Source: an uncultured Planctomycetota bacterium (lineage in GTDB: Bacteria; Planctomycetota; Planctomycetia; Pirellulales; Thermoguttaceae). From it: DNA of 8,953 nucleotides. The translations under genes were made by a program, and so were the position numbers. Under the pieces are notes generated by a model, which saw only the letters and a list, made by a program, of their open reading frames with translations, was not told where the DNA came from and ran no database searches. This document shows, in pieces, positions 1-5,625 of the stretch (positions within the stretch are counted from its first letter, which is position 1; every line of letters starts with the position of its first letter). Location of the stretch: positions 1 to 8,953 of the forward strand of contig CADBTE010000305.1 in the NCBI GenBank assembly GCA_902797455.1, in the 5' to 3' direction.

Positions 1-147
1 ACCCGTTTGGGACGGCTGCGCGGCATGGCCGATTATGTTCTCGCCGTTCCGGCCGCCGAGGCCAATTCGGTTCAGGAGCTGCACCTGATCATCGGCCATA
101 TGATTTGCGACGGCATTGAGCGGGCGCTTTGCGGCGGTGGGCAATGA
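1..147 (+). CDS. gmhA: Phosphoheptose isomerase GmhA, C-terminal end only (partial)
   Basis: This is the last 48 codons of a gene that enters from the left edge, read in frame 1 and ending at TGA 145-147. The visible peptide has a short strand (YVLAVPA) followed by NSVQELHLIIGHMICDGIE. That matches the end of the SIS-fold sedoheptulose 7-phosphate isomerase GmhA, where a conserved Q-E-x-H helix carries active-site residues and is followed by G-H-x-x-C-x-x-x-E. GmhA makes D-glycero-D-manno-heptose 7-phosphate in the cytoplasm, the first committed step of heptose synthesis. The stop codon overlaps the gmhB start (ATGA), which supports the assignment. The related SIS protein DiaA has a similar tail, but the gmhB-hldD context favours GmhA. 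The catalytic core lies outside the window and cannot be checked. Confidence 0.85.
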   Translation, partial: TRLGRLRGMADYVLAVPAAEANSVQELHLIIGHMICDGIERALCGGGQ

Positions 148-653
148 ACAAGGCGCTTTTCCTCGACCGTGACGGTATCATCAATGTCGATCGTCACTAT
201 GTCCACACGCCGGAAGAGTTTGTCTTTGTCCCCGGTATCTTCCGGCTGTGCCGCCGCGCCGCCGCTTTAGGGTACAAAATCATCGTCGTCACCAATCAAT
301 CGGGGATTGAGCGGGGCTACTTCACCGAAGAGGAGTTTCTCGCCCTGACGCGCTGGATGGAAGAAGCGTTTCTGCGCGAGGGAGTGACCATCTCCAAGGT
401 CTACTATTGCCCCACGCTCAGCGGCGGCGATCGAAAGCCCAATCCGGGGATGTTCCTCAAGGCCCGCGACCAGTTCGCGCTCGATCTGGCGGGGAGCTGT
501 TCCCTTGGGGATCAAGGCCGCGATATCGAGGCCGCCAGGCGTGCCGGAGTCGGAAAGAACATTCTGCTGGTTACCGGCAAAACCGGGGACATTCGGACAA
601 TACGCGCCGAAAAAGTCATCCGTTCGCTCAGTGAAATGGAGAATTTGCTATGA
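144..653 (+). CDS. gmhB: D-glycero-D-manno-heptose 1,7-bisphosphate 7-phosphatase GmhB, with a degenerate zinc loop
   Basis: A 169-residue HAD-superfamily (subclass IIIA) phosphatase that removes the 7-phosphate of heptose 1,7-bisphosphate in the ADP-heptose pathway. HAD motif I is FLDRDGIIN (nucleophile Asp8, acid/base Asp10). Motif II is VVTNQSGIERGYF, the typical GmhB/HisB TNQSGI(x)RGYF signature at about residues 48-60. RKPNPGM (97-103) gives the motif III Lys98, and GDQGRD (122-127) is motif IV. GmhB normally has a C-x-H...C-x-C zinc site just before RKP. Here the stretch is CPTLSGGD, with one Cys (Cys89) and none of the other ligands. I chose ATG 144 because it overlaps the gmhA stop and gives the usual MNKALFLDRDG beginning; a TTG start at 129 would add five unlikely residues. 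It ends in an ATGA overlap with hldD. A related sugar bisphosphate phosphatase role is possible, but context favours GmhB. Confidence 0.9.
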   Translation: MNKALFLDRDGIINVDRHYVHTPEEFVFVPGIFRLCRRAAALGYKIIVVTNQSGIERGYFTEEEFLALTRWMEEAFLREGVTISKVYYCPTLSGGDRKPNPGMFLKARDQFALDLAGSCSLGDQGRDIEAARRAGVGKNILLVTGKTGDIRTIRAEKVIRSLSEMENLL

Positions 654-1636
654 TCATTGTGACCGGGGGAGCCGGTTTCATTGGATCCAATATCCTCGCG
701 GGCCTGGAGAATCTCGGCCACAAAGAATTGGTCGCGATCGATCGGCTCGGATGTGACGAAAAATGGAAGAATATCGCTAAACGTTCCTTGTTCGATATTC
801 TCCCTCCGGAGAGAATGTGGGAATTCCTGGAGCGCTGGGACGATTCCGTCAGCGCGGTGATCCACATGGGGGCGATCAGCACGACCACCGAGCGGGACGT
901 CGATAAGATCGTCGAATCGAATATCCGTCTGACCTGGGACCTTTGGGAATATTGCCGCGATCACCGCAAGCGTTTTATCTTCGCCTCCTCGGCGGCGACC
1001 TATGGGGGGGGCGAGCACGGTTTCCTCGACCGCGACGACGCGGCGTACCTCAACGCCCTTCGGCCGCTGAACCCCTACGGCTGGAGCAAGGCGTTCATCG
1101 ACCGCAAGATCGCCTCCCAACGAGACTCTTCCGCCCCGATGCCTCCCCAGTACGTCGGCCTGAAGTTCTTCAATGTCTATGGGCCGAACGAATATCACAA
1201 GGGGGAACAAAAGTCGGTCATCGCGCATATCTATCCCGACGTCGCCCGAGGCGAGGCGGTACGCCTATTCAAATCGTACAACCGTGATTATCCCGACGGC
1301 GGTCAGGAAAGAGATTTTGTCTGGGTCGCAGACATCGTCGAGGTCGTCCGTTTCTTTTTAGAGAACCCCGGCATCTGCGGCCTCTTCAACGTCGGTTCGG
1401 GTCGGGCTCGGACCTTCCGCGACCTGGCGGCGGCCTGCCAGAAGGCGGCGGGACAGGAAGAACGTATTGAGTACATCGAGATGCCCGAATCGCTTCGTCC
1501 CCAGTACCAATATCACACCCGCGCCGATTTGACGAAACTCCGCGCCGCGGGATACACCGCTCCGATGACCCCTCTGGAGGACGGGGTGAGGAAATATGTG
1601 CGGGGTTTCCTCGCTCGGGAAGATTGTTATCTCTAA
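650..1636 (+). CDS. hldD: ADP-L-glycero-D-manno-heptose 6-epimerase HldD
   Basis: A 328-residue extended short-chain dehydrogenase/reductase that epimerises ADP-D-glycero-D-manno-heptose to the L-glycero form, the donor used by LPS heptosyltransferases. The N-terminal NAD(P) motif is TGGAGFIGSN (5-14). FASSAATYG (111-119) holds the active-site serine region. The catalytic pair is Tyr143/Lys147 in NPYGWSK. FFNVYGPNEYHKG (173-185) contains the HldD-specific lysine (Lys184, in the place of the second catalytic Lys of the E. coli enzyme). FKSYNRDYPDGGQERDF and the later FNVGSGRARTFRDLA are also characteristic of HldD. Length is normal for the family. The start overlaps the gmhB stop (ATGA), with a TGGAG Shine-Dalgarno at 637-641. 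An eight-G tract at 1004-1011 lies inside the YGGG codons. No terminator is visible directly after the stop. The identification is secure. Confidence 0.95.
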   Translation: MIIVTGGAGFIGSNILAGLENLGHKELVAIDRLGCDEKWKNIAKRSLFDILPPERMWEFLERWDDSVSAVIHMGAISTTTERDVDKIVESNIRLTWDLWEYCRDHRKRFIFASSAATYGGGEHGFLDRDDAAYLNALRPLNPYGWSKAFIDRKIASQRDSSAPMPPQYVGLKFFNVYGPNEYHKGEQKSVIAHIYPDVARGEAVRLFKSYNRDYPDGGQERDFVWVADIVEVVRFFLENPGICGLFNVGSGRARTFRDLAAACQKAAGQEERIEYIEMPESLRPQYQYHTRADLTKLRAAGYTAPMTPLEDGVRKYVRGFLAREDCYL

Positions 1637-1666
1637 ATTCCCCTTCAAAAAAAGTTCTTTCACCGC

Positions 1667-1695
1667 TGGCCAATCGAAATGACTTGCGGTAAAAT
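1667..1695 (+). promoter_or_regulatory. Candidate sigma-70 promoter P1 upstream of the dehydratase gene
   Basis: TGGCCA (1667-1672, 4 of 6 matches to TTGACA) is followed by a 17-base spacer and TAAAAT (1690-1695, 5 of 6 matches to TATAAT). It sits in the 121-base gap between hldD and the dehydratase gene. Boxes of this quality occur by chance, so this rests on position as much as on sequence. Confidence 0.35.
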
Positions 1696-1697
1696 AT

Positions 1698-1733
1698 CCG
1701 CGGTTGTCTCCCAGTGTGAGACGCGGATAAAAT
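1698..1733 (+). promoter_or_regulatory. Bulged inverted repeat and second promoter-like box P2 before the dehydratase gene
   Basis: CCGC (1698-1701) plus GTCTC (1706-1710) can pair with GAGAC-GCGG (1718-1726) around a 7-base loop, leaving a 4-base bulge. The same stretch contains TTGTCT (1704-1709), an 18-base spacer and TAAAAT (1728-1733). The context GCGG(A)TAAAAT of P1 is therefore repeated 38 bases downstream. The inverted repeat overlaps the P2 -35 box and could be an operator or a leader hairpin. A Shine-Dalgarno (AAAGAGG, 1746-1752) follows, five bases before the ATG at 1758. Confidence 0.3.
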
Positions 1734-1757
1734 TAGGGACAGATCAAAGAGGTTCTC

Positions 1758-3674
1758 ATGGCAAAGGTGGAAAATCGTCATCGGTTGACCTGGCTTGGGT
1801 ATCTTCGTAATTTCGTGCGCCGGCGTCCTGTCTGGATCACCGCCACGATGGTCGTCCATCTGCTGGTTTTCCTCACTTCCTTTTTTTTGGCCGTATTTTT
1901 CCGGTTCGATTTAACCTTCAGCGCCGACGCGTTTGAAGTTTTTTATCCGGCCGTTTTTGTTGTCTTGGCGGTGAAGATGATCGTCTTCTACGTGCAAAGA
2001 CACTTCCGAAGCCGATGGTTCTACGCGACCGTCAAAGACCTCCAGATGGTGATCTACAGCGCCGCCGTCTCGCTTTTGGTCCTCACCTTCGCCGACGCCT
2101 ATCACAAGTTTCTCAATCTTCCCCAGTTACCCCGAAGCATCTTGGTTATCGACTTTGGAACGACCATTATGCTGCTCGGGGGAGTGCGTCTTTCCCTGCG
2201 TTTCCTGCGTGAAAATGTCGCCACTCGCGGTGTGGACCACTTAAGCCGGGCCTTTTTTGTCGGCGCCAACTCCCATGGCGGCAAGATTGTCGAAATCATC
2301 AATACCCGCAAAGACTCCGGTTTCTACGTCGTCGGTTTTCTCACCCGCCATCAGTACAAGGCGGGAATGCAGATCTCTTACATTCCGATTCTCGGGATGA
2401 TAGACGACCTCCCCCGACTGGCTTCCAAACACCGCGTACACGATATTCTCATCGTCGCCGGAACATTGGCCGGCCCGGAGTTTCGTCACCTTCACGAAAT
2501 CTGCCAGAAACACTCCTTAGAGCTGCGCGTCATTCCCGCCGGAGATATCGTCCCGAGCCGAAAGATTCCGATCCGCGAGATCGACATCAACGACCTTTTG
2601 CGCCGTGAGCCGGTCAAACTCGACACCGATATGATCTCCGGCCGAATCCGCGGCCGGCGTGTTCTGGTCACCGGCGCCGGGGGAAGCATCGGCTCGGAGA
2701 TCTGCCGTCAGCTCTTGACTTTCGAGCCGTCGGAGCTCATTCTCTTGGGGCGCGGGGAGAACCGGATTTTCTTCCTCCAGCGCGAACTGGAGGCGCTCAA
2801 AAAGACGATCCACCAGGGAAATTCCTCGATCAATACCAAGATCTACACGGTCATCGCCAATGTCGTCGACGTCCAGCGGATCAAAGAGGTGTTCGAGCAG
2901 TTTCATCCCGAGGTGGTCTACCATGCCGCGGCGCACAAGCATGTTCCCCTGATGGAACAGAACATCTGCGAGGCGGTCTACAACAACGTCTATGGAACCG
3001 GCGTGGTCGCCATGGCAGCCGACAAATACGGTACCGAGCGTTTTGTTCTGATCTCGACCGACAAGGCGGTGAACCCGACCAGCGTCATGGGAACGACCAA
3101 ATGCCTGGCCGAACGATTCGTCAATACCTTCAGTCAAAAGAGCAAGACAAAATTCATCGTCACCCGTTTCGGCAACGTCCTCGGTTCCGCGGGGAGTGTC
3201 GTCCCGGTCTTTCGTCAGCAGATTCAGCAGGGGGGGCCAATCACCATCACCGACCGGAGGATGACCCGATTCTTTATGACGATCCCCGAGGCGGCCCAGC
3301 TGGTCCTCGAGGCGTCGGCCTTCGGCAGGGGGGGGGAAATCTTCGTCCTCGATATGGGGGAACCGGTCAAAATCATCGACCTTGCCCACGATATGGTCCG
3401 CTTGGCCGGCCTTCCCGAGGAATCGATCGAAATTGTCGAGATCGGTATGCGTCCCGGCGAAAAGCTCTACGAGGAGCTCTATTCCGATTCTGAGAAACGG
3501 CTCCCGACTAAATTTCCCAAACTCTTCGCCGCGGAAGCGCGCTGTTTCGATGTTGAGGAGGTTCAATCCCAAATCGCCGATCTGGTGGACCTGTCCCGAA
3601 TCGGCGACGAGAAGCGCCTTCGGGCTCAGCTGGCCAAACTGGTCCCCGAGTACGGCGCGCACCTGGACCAGTAA
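1758..3674 (+). CDS. Membrane-anchored nucleotide-sugar 4,6-dehydratase, CapD/WbpM/PglF (FlaA1-like) family
   Basis: A 638-residue protein of the long CapD/WbpM/PglF type. Four hydrophobic segments (about 26-48, 62-80, 95-113, 126-146) anchor it in the inner membrane. A first Rossmann-like domain follows (FFVGANSHGGKIVEI, 166-180, where many homologues have GAG). The catalytic extended-SDR domain begins at VLVTGAGGSIGSE (302-314). AAAHKHVPLME (390-400) and STDKAVNPTSVMGTTK (433-448) are diagnostic. Met444 takes the usual catalytic Tyr place, as in PglF and WbpM, with Asp435, Lys436 and Lys448 conserved. The family converts UDP-GlcNAc (or similar) to UDP-4-keto-6-deoxy sugar, precursor of QuiNAc, FucNAc or bacillosamine. 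The window holds no partner aminotransferase or reductase, so the final sugar is unknown. AAAGAGG precedes the ATG by five bases. A nine-G tract lies at 3328-3336. The family is certain, the exact substrate is not. Confidence 0.92.
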   Translation: MAKVENRHRLTWLGYLRNFVRRRPVWITATMVVHLLVFLTSFFLAVFFRFDLTFSADAFEVFYPAVFVVLAVKMIVFYVQRHFRSRWFYATVKDLQMVIYSAAVSLLVLTFADAYHKFLNLPQLPRSILVIDFGTTIMLLGGVRLSLRFLRENVATRGVDHLSRAFFVGANSHGGKIVEIINTRKDSGFYVVGFLTRHQYKAGMQISYIPILGMIDDLPRLASKHRVHDILIVAGTLAGPEFRHLHEICQKHSLELRVIPAGDIVPSRKIPIREIDINDLLRREPVKLDTDMISGRIRGRRVLVTGAGGSIGSEICRQLLTFEPSELILLGRGENRIFFLQRELEALKKTIHQGNSSINTKIYTVIANVVDVQRIKEVFEQFHPEVVYHAAAHKHVPLMEQNICEAVYNNVYGTGVVAMAADKYGTERFVLISTDKAVNPTSVMGTTKCLAERFVNTFSQKSKTKFIVTRFGNVLGSAGSVVPVFRQQIQQGGPITITDRRMTRFFMTIPEAAQLVLEASAFGRGGEIFVLDMGEPVKIIDLAHDMVRLAGLPEESIEIVEIGMRPGEKLYEELYSDSEKRLPTKFPKLFAAEARCFDVEEVQSQIADLVDLSRIGDEKRLRAQLAKLVPEYGAHLDQ

Positions 3675-3706
3675 CGAAACCCCCTTTCCTTAGACGGTGC
3701 TAACCC

Positions 3707-3734
3707 TACTCAAGAGTCATTTTTACTCTATAAT
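3707..3734 (+). promoter_or_regulatory. Candidate promoter of rpiB with overlapping small palindromes
   Basis: A perfect TATAAT (3729-3734) lies in the gap between the dehydratase gene and rpiB. The best -35 is weak: TACTCA (3707-3712), 16 bases upstream. Two small inverted repeats overlap the boxes, ACTC-AA-GAGT (3708-3717) and AGAGT-N7-ACTCT (3713-3729). They share an arm and could form an operator or alternative hairpins. If used, the leader of rpiB would be about 110 bases. Confidence 0.45.
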
Positions 3735-3760
3735 TGATCCCCGAAAGTGTCGTTGACCCT

Positions 3761-3800
3761 CTTGCCGTTATAGGGGGGCAAGTCCCCCAAAGCGCGGCAG
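3761..3800 (+). promoter_or_regulatory. Structured 5' leader of rpiB with two mutually exclusive stems
   Basis: CTTGCCG (3761-3767) pairs with CGGCAG (3795-3800) with one bulged T. This encloses a second hairpin, GGGGG (3773-3777) with CCCCC (3784-3788) around a 6-base loop. Alternatively CTTGCC (3761-3766) pairs with GGCAAG (3777-3782), which would destroy both stems. Downstream are a small GTCA-GTG-TGAC hairpin (3800-3810) and a T6 run (3820-3825). It matches no riboswitch consensus I know. A regulatory role is inferred only from the pairing and its place before rpiB. Confidence 0.35.
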
Positions 3801-3851
3801 TCAGTGTGACCGAAAACCGTTTTTTATCCACGATCTCCAAAGGAAGGCACT

Positions 3852-4445
3852 ATGCGTATCGCACTGGGGAGTGATCACCGCGGAGCCCAGATAGCCAGAG
3901 CTATCTTCTGTGAGGTTCTCTACCCGGAGAACTGCTCGGAAACGGGAACCGTCGGATCCGATCCCAGTTCTATGGCTGACGCGGTTTTAGTCACCGGCGA
4001 TCCGTCAAAATTCGGCGGGCTTGTCGGTAAAAAAATCGAGAACCTCCTTCCCCTTCCTCCCGCCGCCCAGGGCGCCGATGACGATCCGGCTTCCACTTCC
4101 CCCCGCCGTCAGGTCGATTATCCCGATGTCGCCGAGGCGGTCGCCAGGAAGGTCAGCCGAGGCGAGGCCGATTTTGGGATTCTTGTGTGCGGAACGGGGA
4201 TCGGGATGTGCATCGTCGCCAATAAGTTCCGCGGCGTGCGGGCGGCCCTGTGCGCCAACGAGTTCACCGCCGAGTTAAGCCGCCGTCACAACAACGCCAA
4301 TGTTCTGTGTATTCCCGGGGAGCTTCTTGGGGTTACCGCGGCGACCGAGCTGGTTCGCCGCTGGCTGACCACCGGCTACGACGGCGGACGCCATCAAATC
4401 AGAATCGACAAAATCAACGTTATTGAGTCGGAAACGGGCCTGTAA
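3852..4445 (+). CDS. rpiB: Ribose 5-phosphate isomerase B (RpiB/LacAB family) with an internal insertion
   Basis: A 197-residue RpiB-family sugar-phosphate isomerase, expected to interconvert ribose 5-phosphate and ribulose 5-phosphate in the cytoplasm. The N-terminal strand and turn IALGSDHRG (3-11) carries the phosphate/substrate Asp8-His9. VDYPDVAEAVA (88-98) is the family motif. FGILVCGTGIGMCIVANK (108-125) holds the base Cys113. RRHNNANVL (144-152) has the ring-opening His146, and GGRHQIRIDKI (178-188) the C-terminal phosphate arginines. All catalytic elements are present. Most RpiB proteins are about 145-150 residues with VDYP near residue 45; here about 43 extra residues lie between helix 1 and VDYP, ending in a Pro/Ala/Asp-rich stretch (66-84). 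A Shine-Dalgarno (AGGAAGG, 3841-3847) sits just before the ATG. Transcription likely ends at the hairpin 4460-4490. A LacAB-like sugar substrate is possible; placed next to heptose genes, a supply role for the pathway is plausible but inferred. Confidence 0.88.
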   Translation: MRIALGSDHRGAQIARAIFCEVLYPENCSETGTVGSDPSSMADAVLVTGDPSKFGGLVGKKIENLLPLPPAAQGADDDPASTSPRRQVDYPDVAEAVARKVSRGEADFGILVCGTGIGMCIVANKFRGVRAALCANEFTAELSRRHNNANVLCIPGELLGVTAATELVRRWLTTGYDGGRHQIRIDKINVIESETGL

Positions 4446-4459
4446 AAGAAAAGATTCGG

Positions 4460-4490
4460 CGGCCGCGCTTCCAGGCGCGGCCGTTTTTTT
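4460..4490 (+). terminator. Strong intrinsic terminator between convergent genes, probably bidirectional
   Basis: CGGCCGCGC (4460-4468) and GCGCGGCCG (4475-4483) form a perfect 9-bp GC-rich stem with a 6-base loop (TTCCAG), followed by seven Ts (4484-4490). This is a textbook Rho-independent terminator for rpiB, 14 bases after its stop. On the opposite strand the hairpin is followed by a T-rich stretch (CGAATCTTTTCTTTT), so it can also stop the minus-strand operon, whose last stop codon is at 4518-4520. Confidence 0.93.
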
Positions 4491-4517
4491 CCGCCCTTTC
4501 CCCTCCATCCAAGTTTT

Positions 4518-5615
4518 TCATACGCTCCTCAGAACGGTATCGACCGCCCGGAAGGCCTCTTCGGGGGAAATATCCGCCACACATGGGGGAGACTCAAAAC
4601 CGCGCGGACAGCGGCGCATATAGTCGGAGGTGATCCACTCGCAGCCGCCGCCGCAAGAGCCGGCGGACCGCAGATTGATGTTCTCGCCGTAGCCGTAGAG
4701 ACGATCGTCGGTCGGGCCGAACAGCACGACCGAGGGCTTCCCGGAAAGAAAATGCCGCAGGTGGACGATACCGCACTCCCCGTCGACGTGACAGGCCGCC
4801 TCGGCGCACAGCGCCATGAGCTCCTCAAATGACGTTTTGCCGCGCAGATCGTGGGTCACCCCTTCGATCTTCGAATTCTTTTCGACCCCGAGCTGGACAA
4901 TCGCGATATCGGGCCGGGCCCGGCGCAAAAGCCGAACCAGCCGGGTGTATTGTTCCACCGGCCAGAGTTTCGTGTTTCGATCCCCATCCTTTCCCCCCGC
5001 GCCGCGCTGAAGCGTGACAAAGGCACCGGTGAGATCAAAGCGCCTTTTCACCTCCGAGGGGTCGGCGGTGAGGATCGGCCGAAAGGAAGTCTGAACCCCG
5101 ATCACCGAACCGGAATCGGCCTGAGAAAGGCGTTTTTGCCCCAGCATCAAGGCCGTTTGATTCCCGAGAAAATAACCCGGGCTTCCATGGGTGTAGGCGT
5201 AGGCGCATGATTTTCGAAACGCCTTGACCGTCTTGACCCAGGAACTTAAGCGGGGGGACAGGCGGGCGATTTTTTTCTCTTTGGCGAAAAGCACCTCCGA
5301 GAAGCGGATGATCTCGACAAGCAAGTCATAATAGCGCGGCATCTGATGAAAGCCGCAGACCCGATGGATGAATTCCTGACCGCGCGCAAGGGTGCGAACA
5401 ATATCGAGATGGCCGCGCTTATCGGGAACGATCAGATCGATCCACAGCTCAAGGGAAGCATTTTCCGCGCGAAGATAATCGTGAAAATTCTTAATGAAAT
5501 TGATCGCGAGGATCAAATCCCCCACGCCGCCGCGGATAATAAACCCCACGCGGCAGACGGAATCGTTTTTGGGAAACAACACCGTTTTAGGGAGATAGAA
5601 CACCGGGATAAACAT
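4518..5615 (-). CDS. Glycosyltransferase family 9 protein, LPS heptosyltransferase-like
   Basis: A 365-residue GT-B fold enzyme of family GT9, the family of ADP-heptose:LPS heptosyltransferases, acting on the cytoplasmic face of the inner membrane. Visible marks are IRGGVGDLILA (27-37), the GG(I/V)GD glycine loop of the N-terminal domain; NTKLWPVEQYTRLVRLL (214-230), like the K-x-W-P-x-x-x-(F/Y) motif before the donor domain; DLRGKTSFEELMALC (256-270); and DGECGIVHLRHFLSGKPSVVLFGPTD (from 278), the donor-binding D-x-x-G-x-x-H and FGPT elements. Near the C-terminus, Cys321, Cys325, Cys336 and Cys345 resemble the C...C...CP-x-G...C pattern of many family members. The ATG lies 10 bases after the methyltransferase stop, with Shine-Dalgarno-like AAAGG/AGGG overlapping that stop, so translation is probably coupled. 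It is the last gene of the minus-strand operon. Heptose as donor is inferred from the family and the gmhA-gmhB-hldD genes nearby; the acceptor is unknown. Confidence 0.82.
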   Translation of the reverse strand: MFIPVFYLPKTVLFPKNDSVCRVGFIIRGGVGDLILAINFIKNFHDYLRAENASLELWIDLIVPDKRGHLDIVRTLARGQEFIHRVCGFHQMPRYYDLLVEIIRFSEVLFAKEKKIARLSPRLSSWVKTVKAFRKSCAYAYTHGSPGYFLGNQTALMLGQKRLSQADSGSVIGVQTSFRPILTADPSEVKRRFDLTGAFVTLQRGAGGKDGDRNTKLWPVEQYTRLVRLLRRARPDIAIVQLGVEKNSKIEGVTHDLRGKTSFEELMALCAEAACHVDGECGIVHLRHFLSGKPSVVLFGPTDDRLYGYGENINLRSAGSCGGGCEWITSDYMRRCPRGFESPPCVADISPEEAFRAVDTVLRSV

Positions 5616-5625
5616 TATAGGTTCC

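Noticed and set aside
129..143. TTG start at 129 for gmhB
   Set aside because: ATG 144 overlaps the gmhA stop and begins exactly at the family-typical MNKALFLDRDG.
512..1228. Minus-strand open frame of 238 codons across gmhB and hldD
   Set aside because: Antisense to two clear genes with intact catalytic motifs; its protein has no family features.
2517..3662. Long minus-strand open frame (381 codons) opposite the dehydratase gene
   Set aside because: It is the antisense shadow of a well-conserved coding sequence, has no recognisable domain and no ribosome-binding site, and the plus-strand gene explains the region fully.
3753..3773. TTGACC as a -35 box of an rpiB promoter
   Set aside because: The only -10-like sequence (TTATAG) is nine bases away and nothing suitable lies at 16-18 bases, where a run of G occurs.
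3773..3825. Intrinsic terminator for the dehydratase gene
   Set aside because: The GGGGG/CCCCC hairpin is not followed by Ts, and the T6 run at 3820-3825 is preceded by only a 4-bp hairpin nine bases away.
5612..5625. TATAAT overlapping the GT9 start codon on the minus strand as a promoter
   Set aside because: No -35 at proper spacing, and transcription would start inside the gene; the 10-base gap favours operon transcription.
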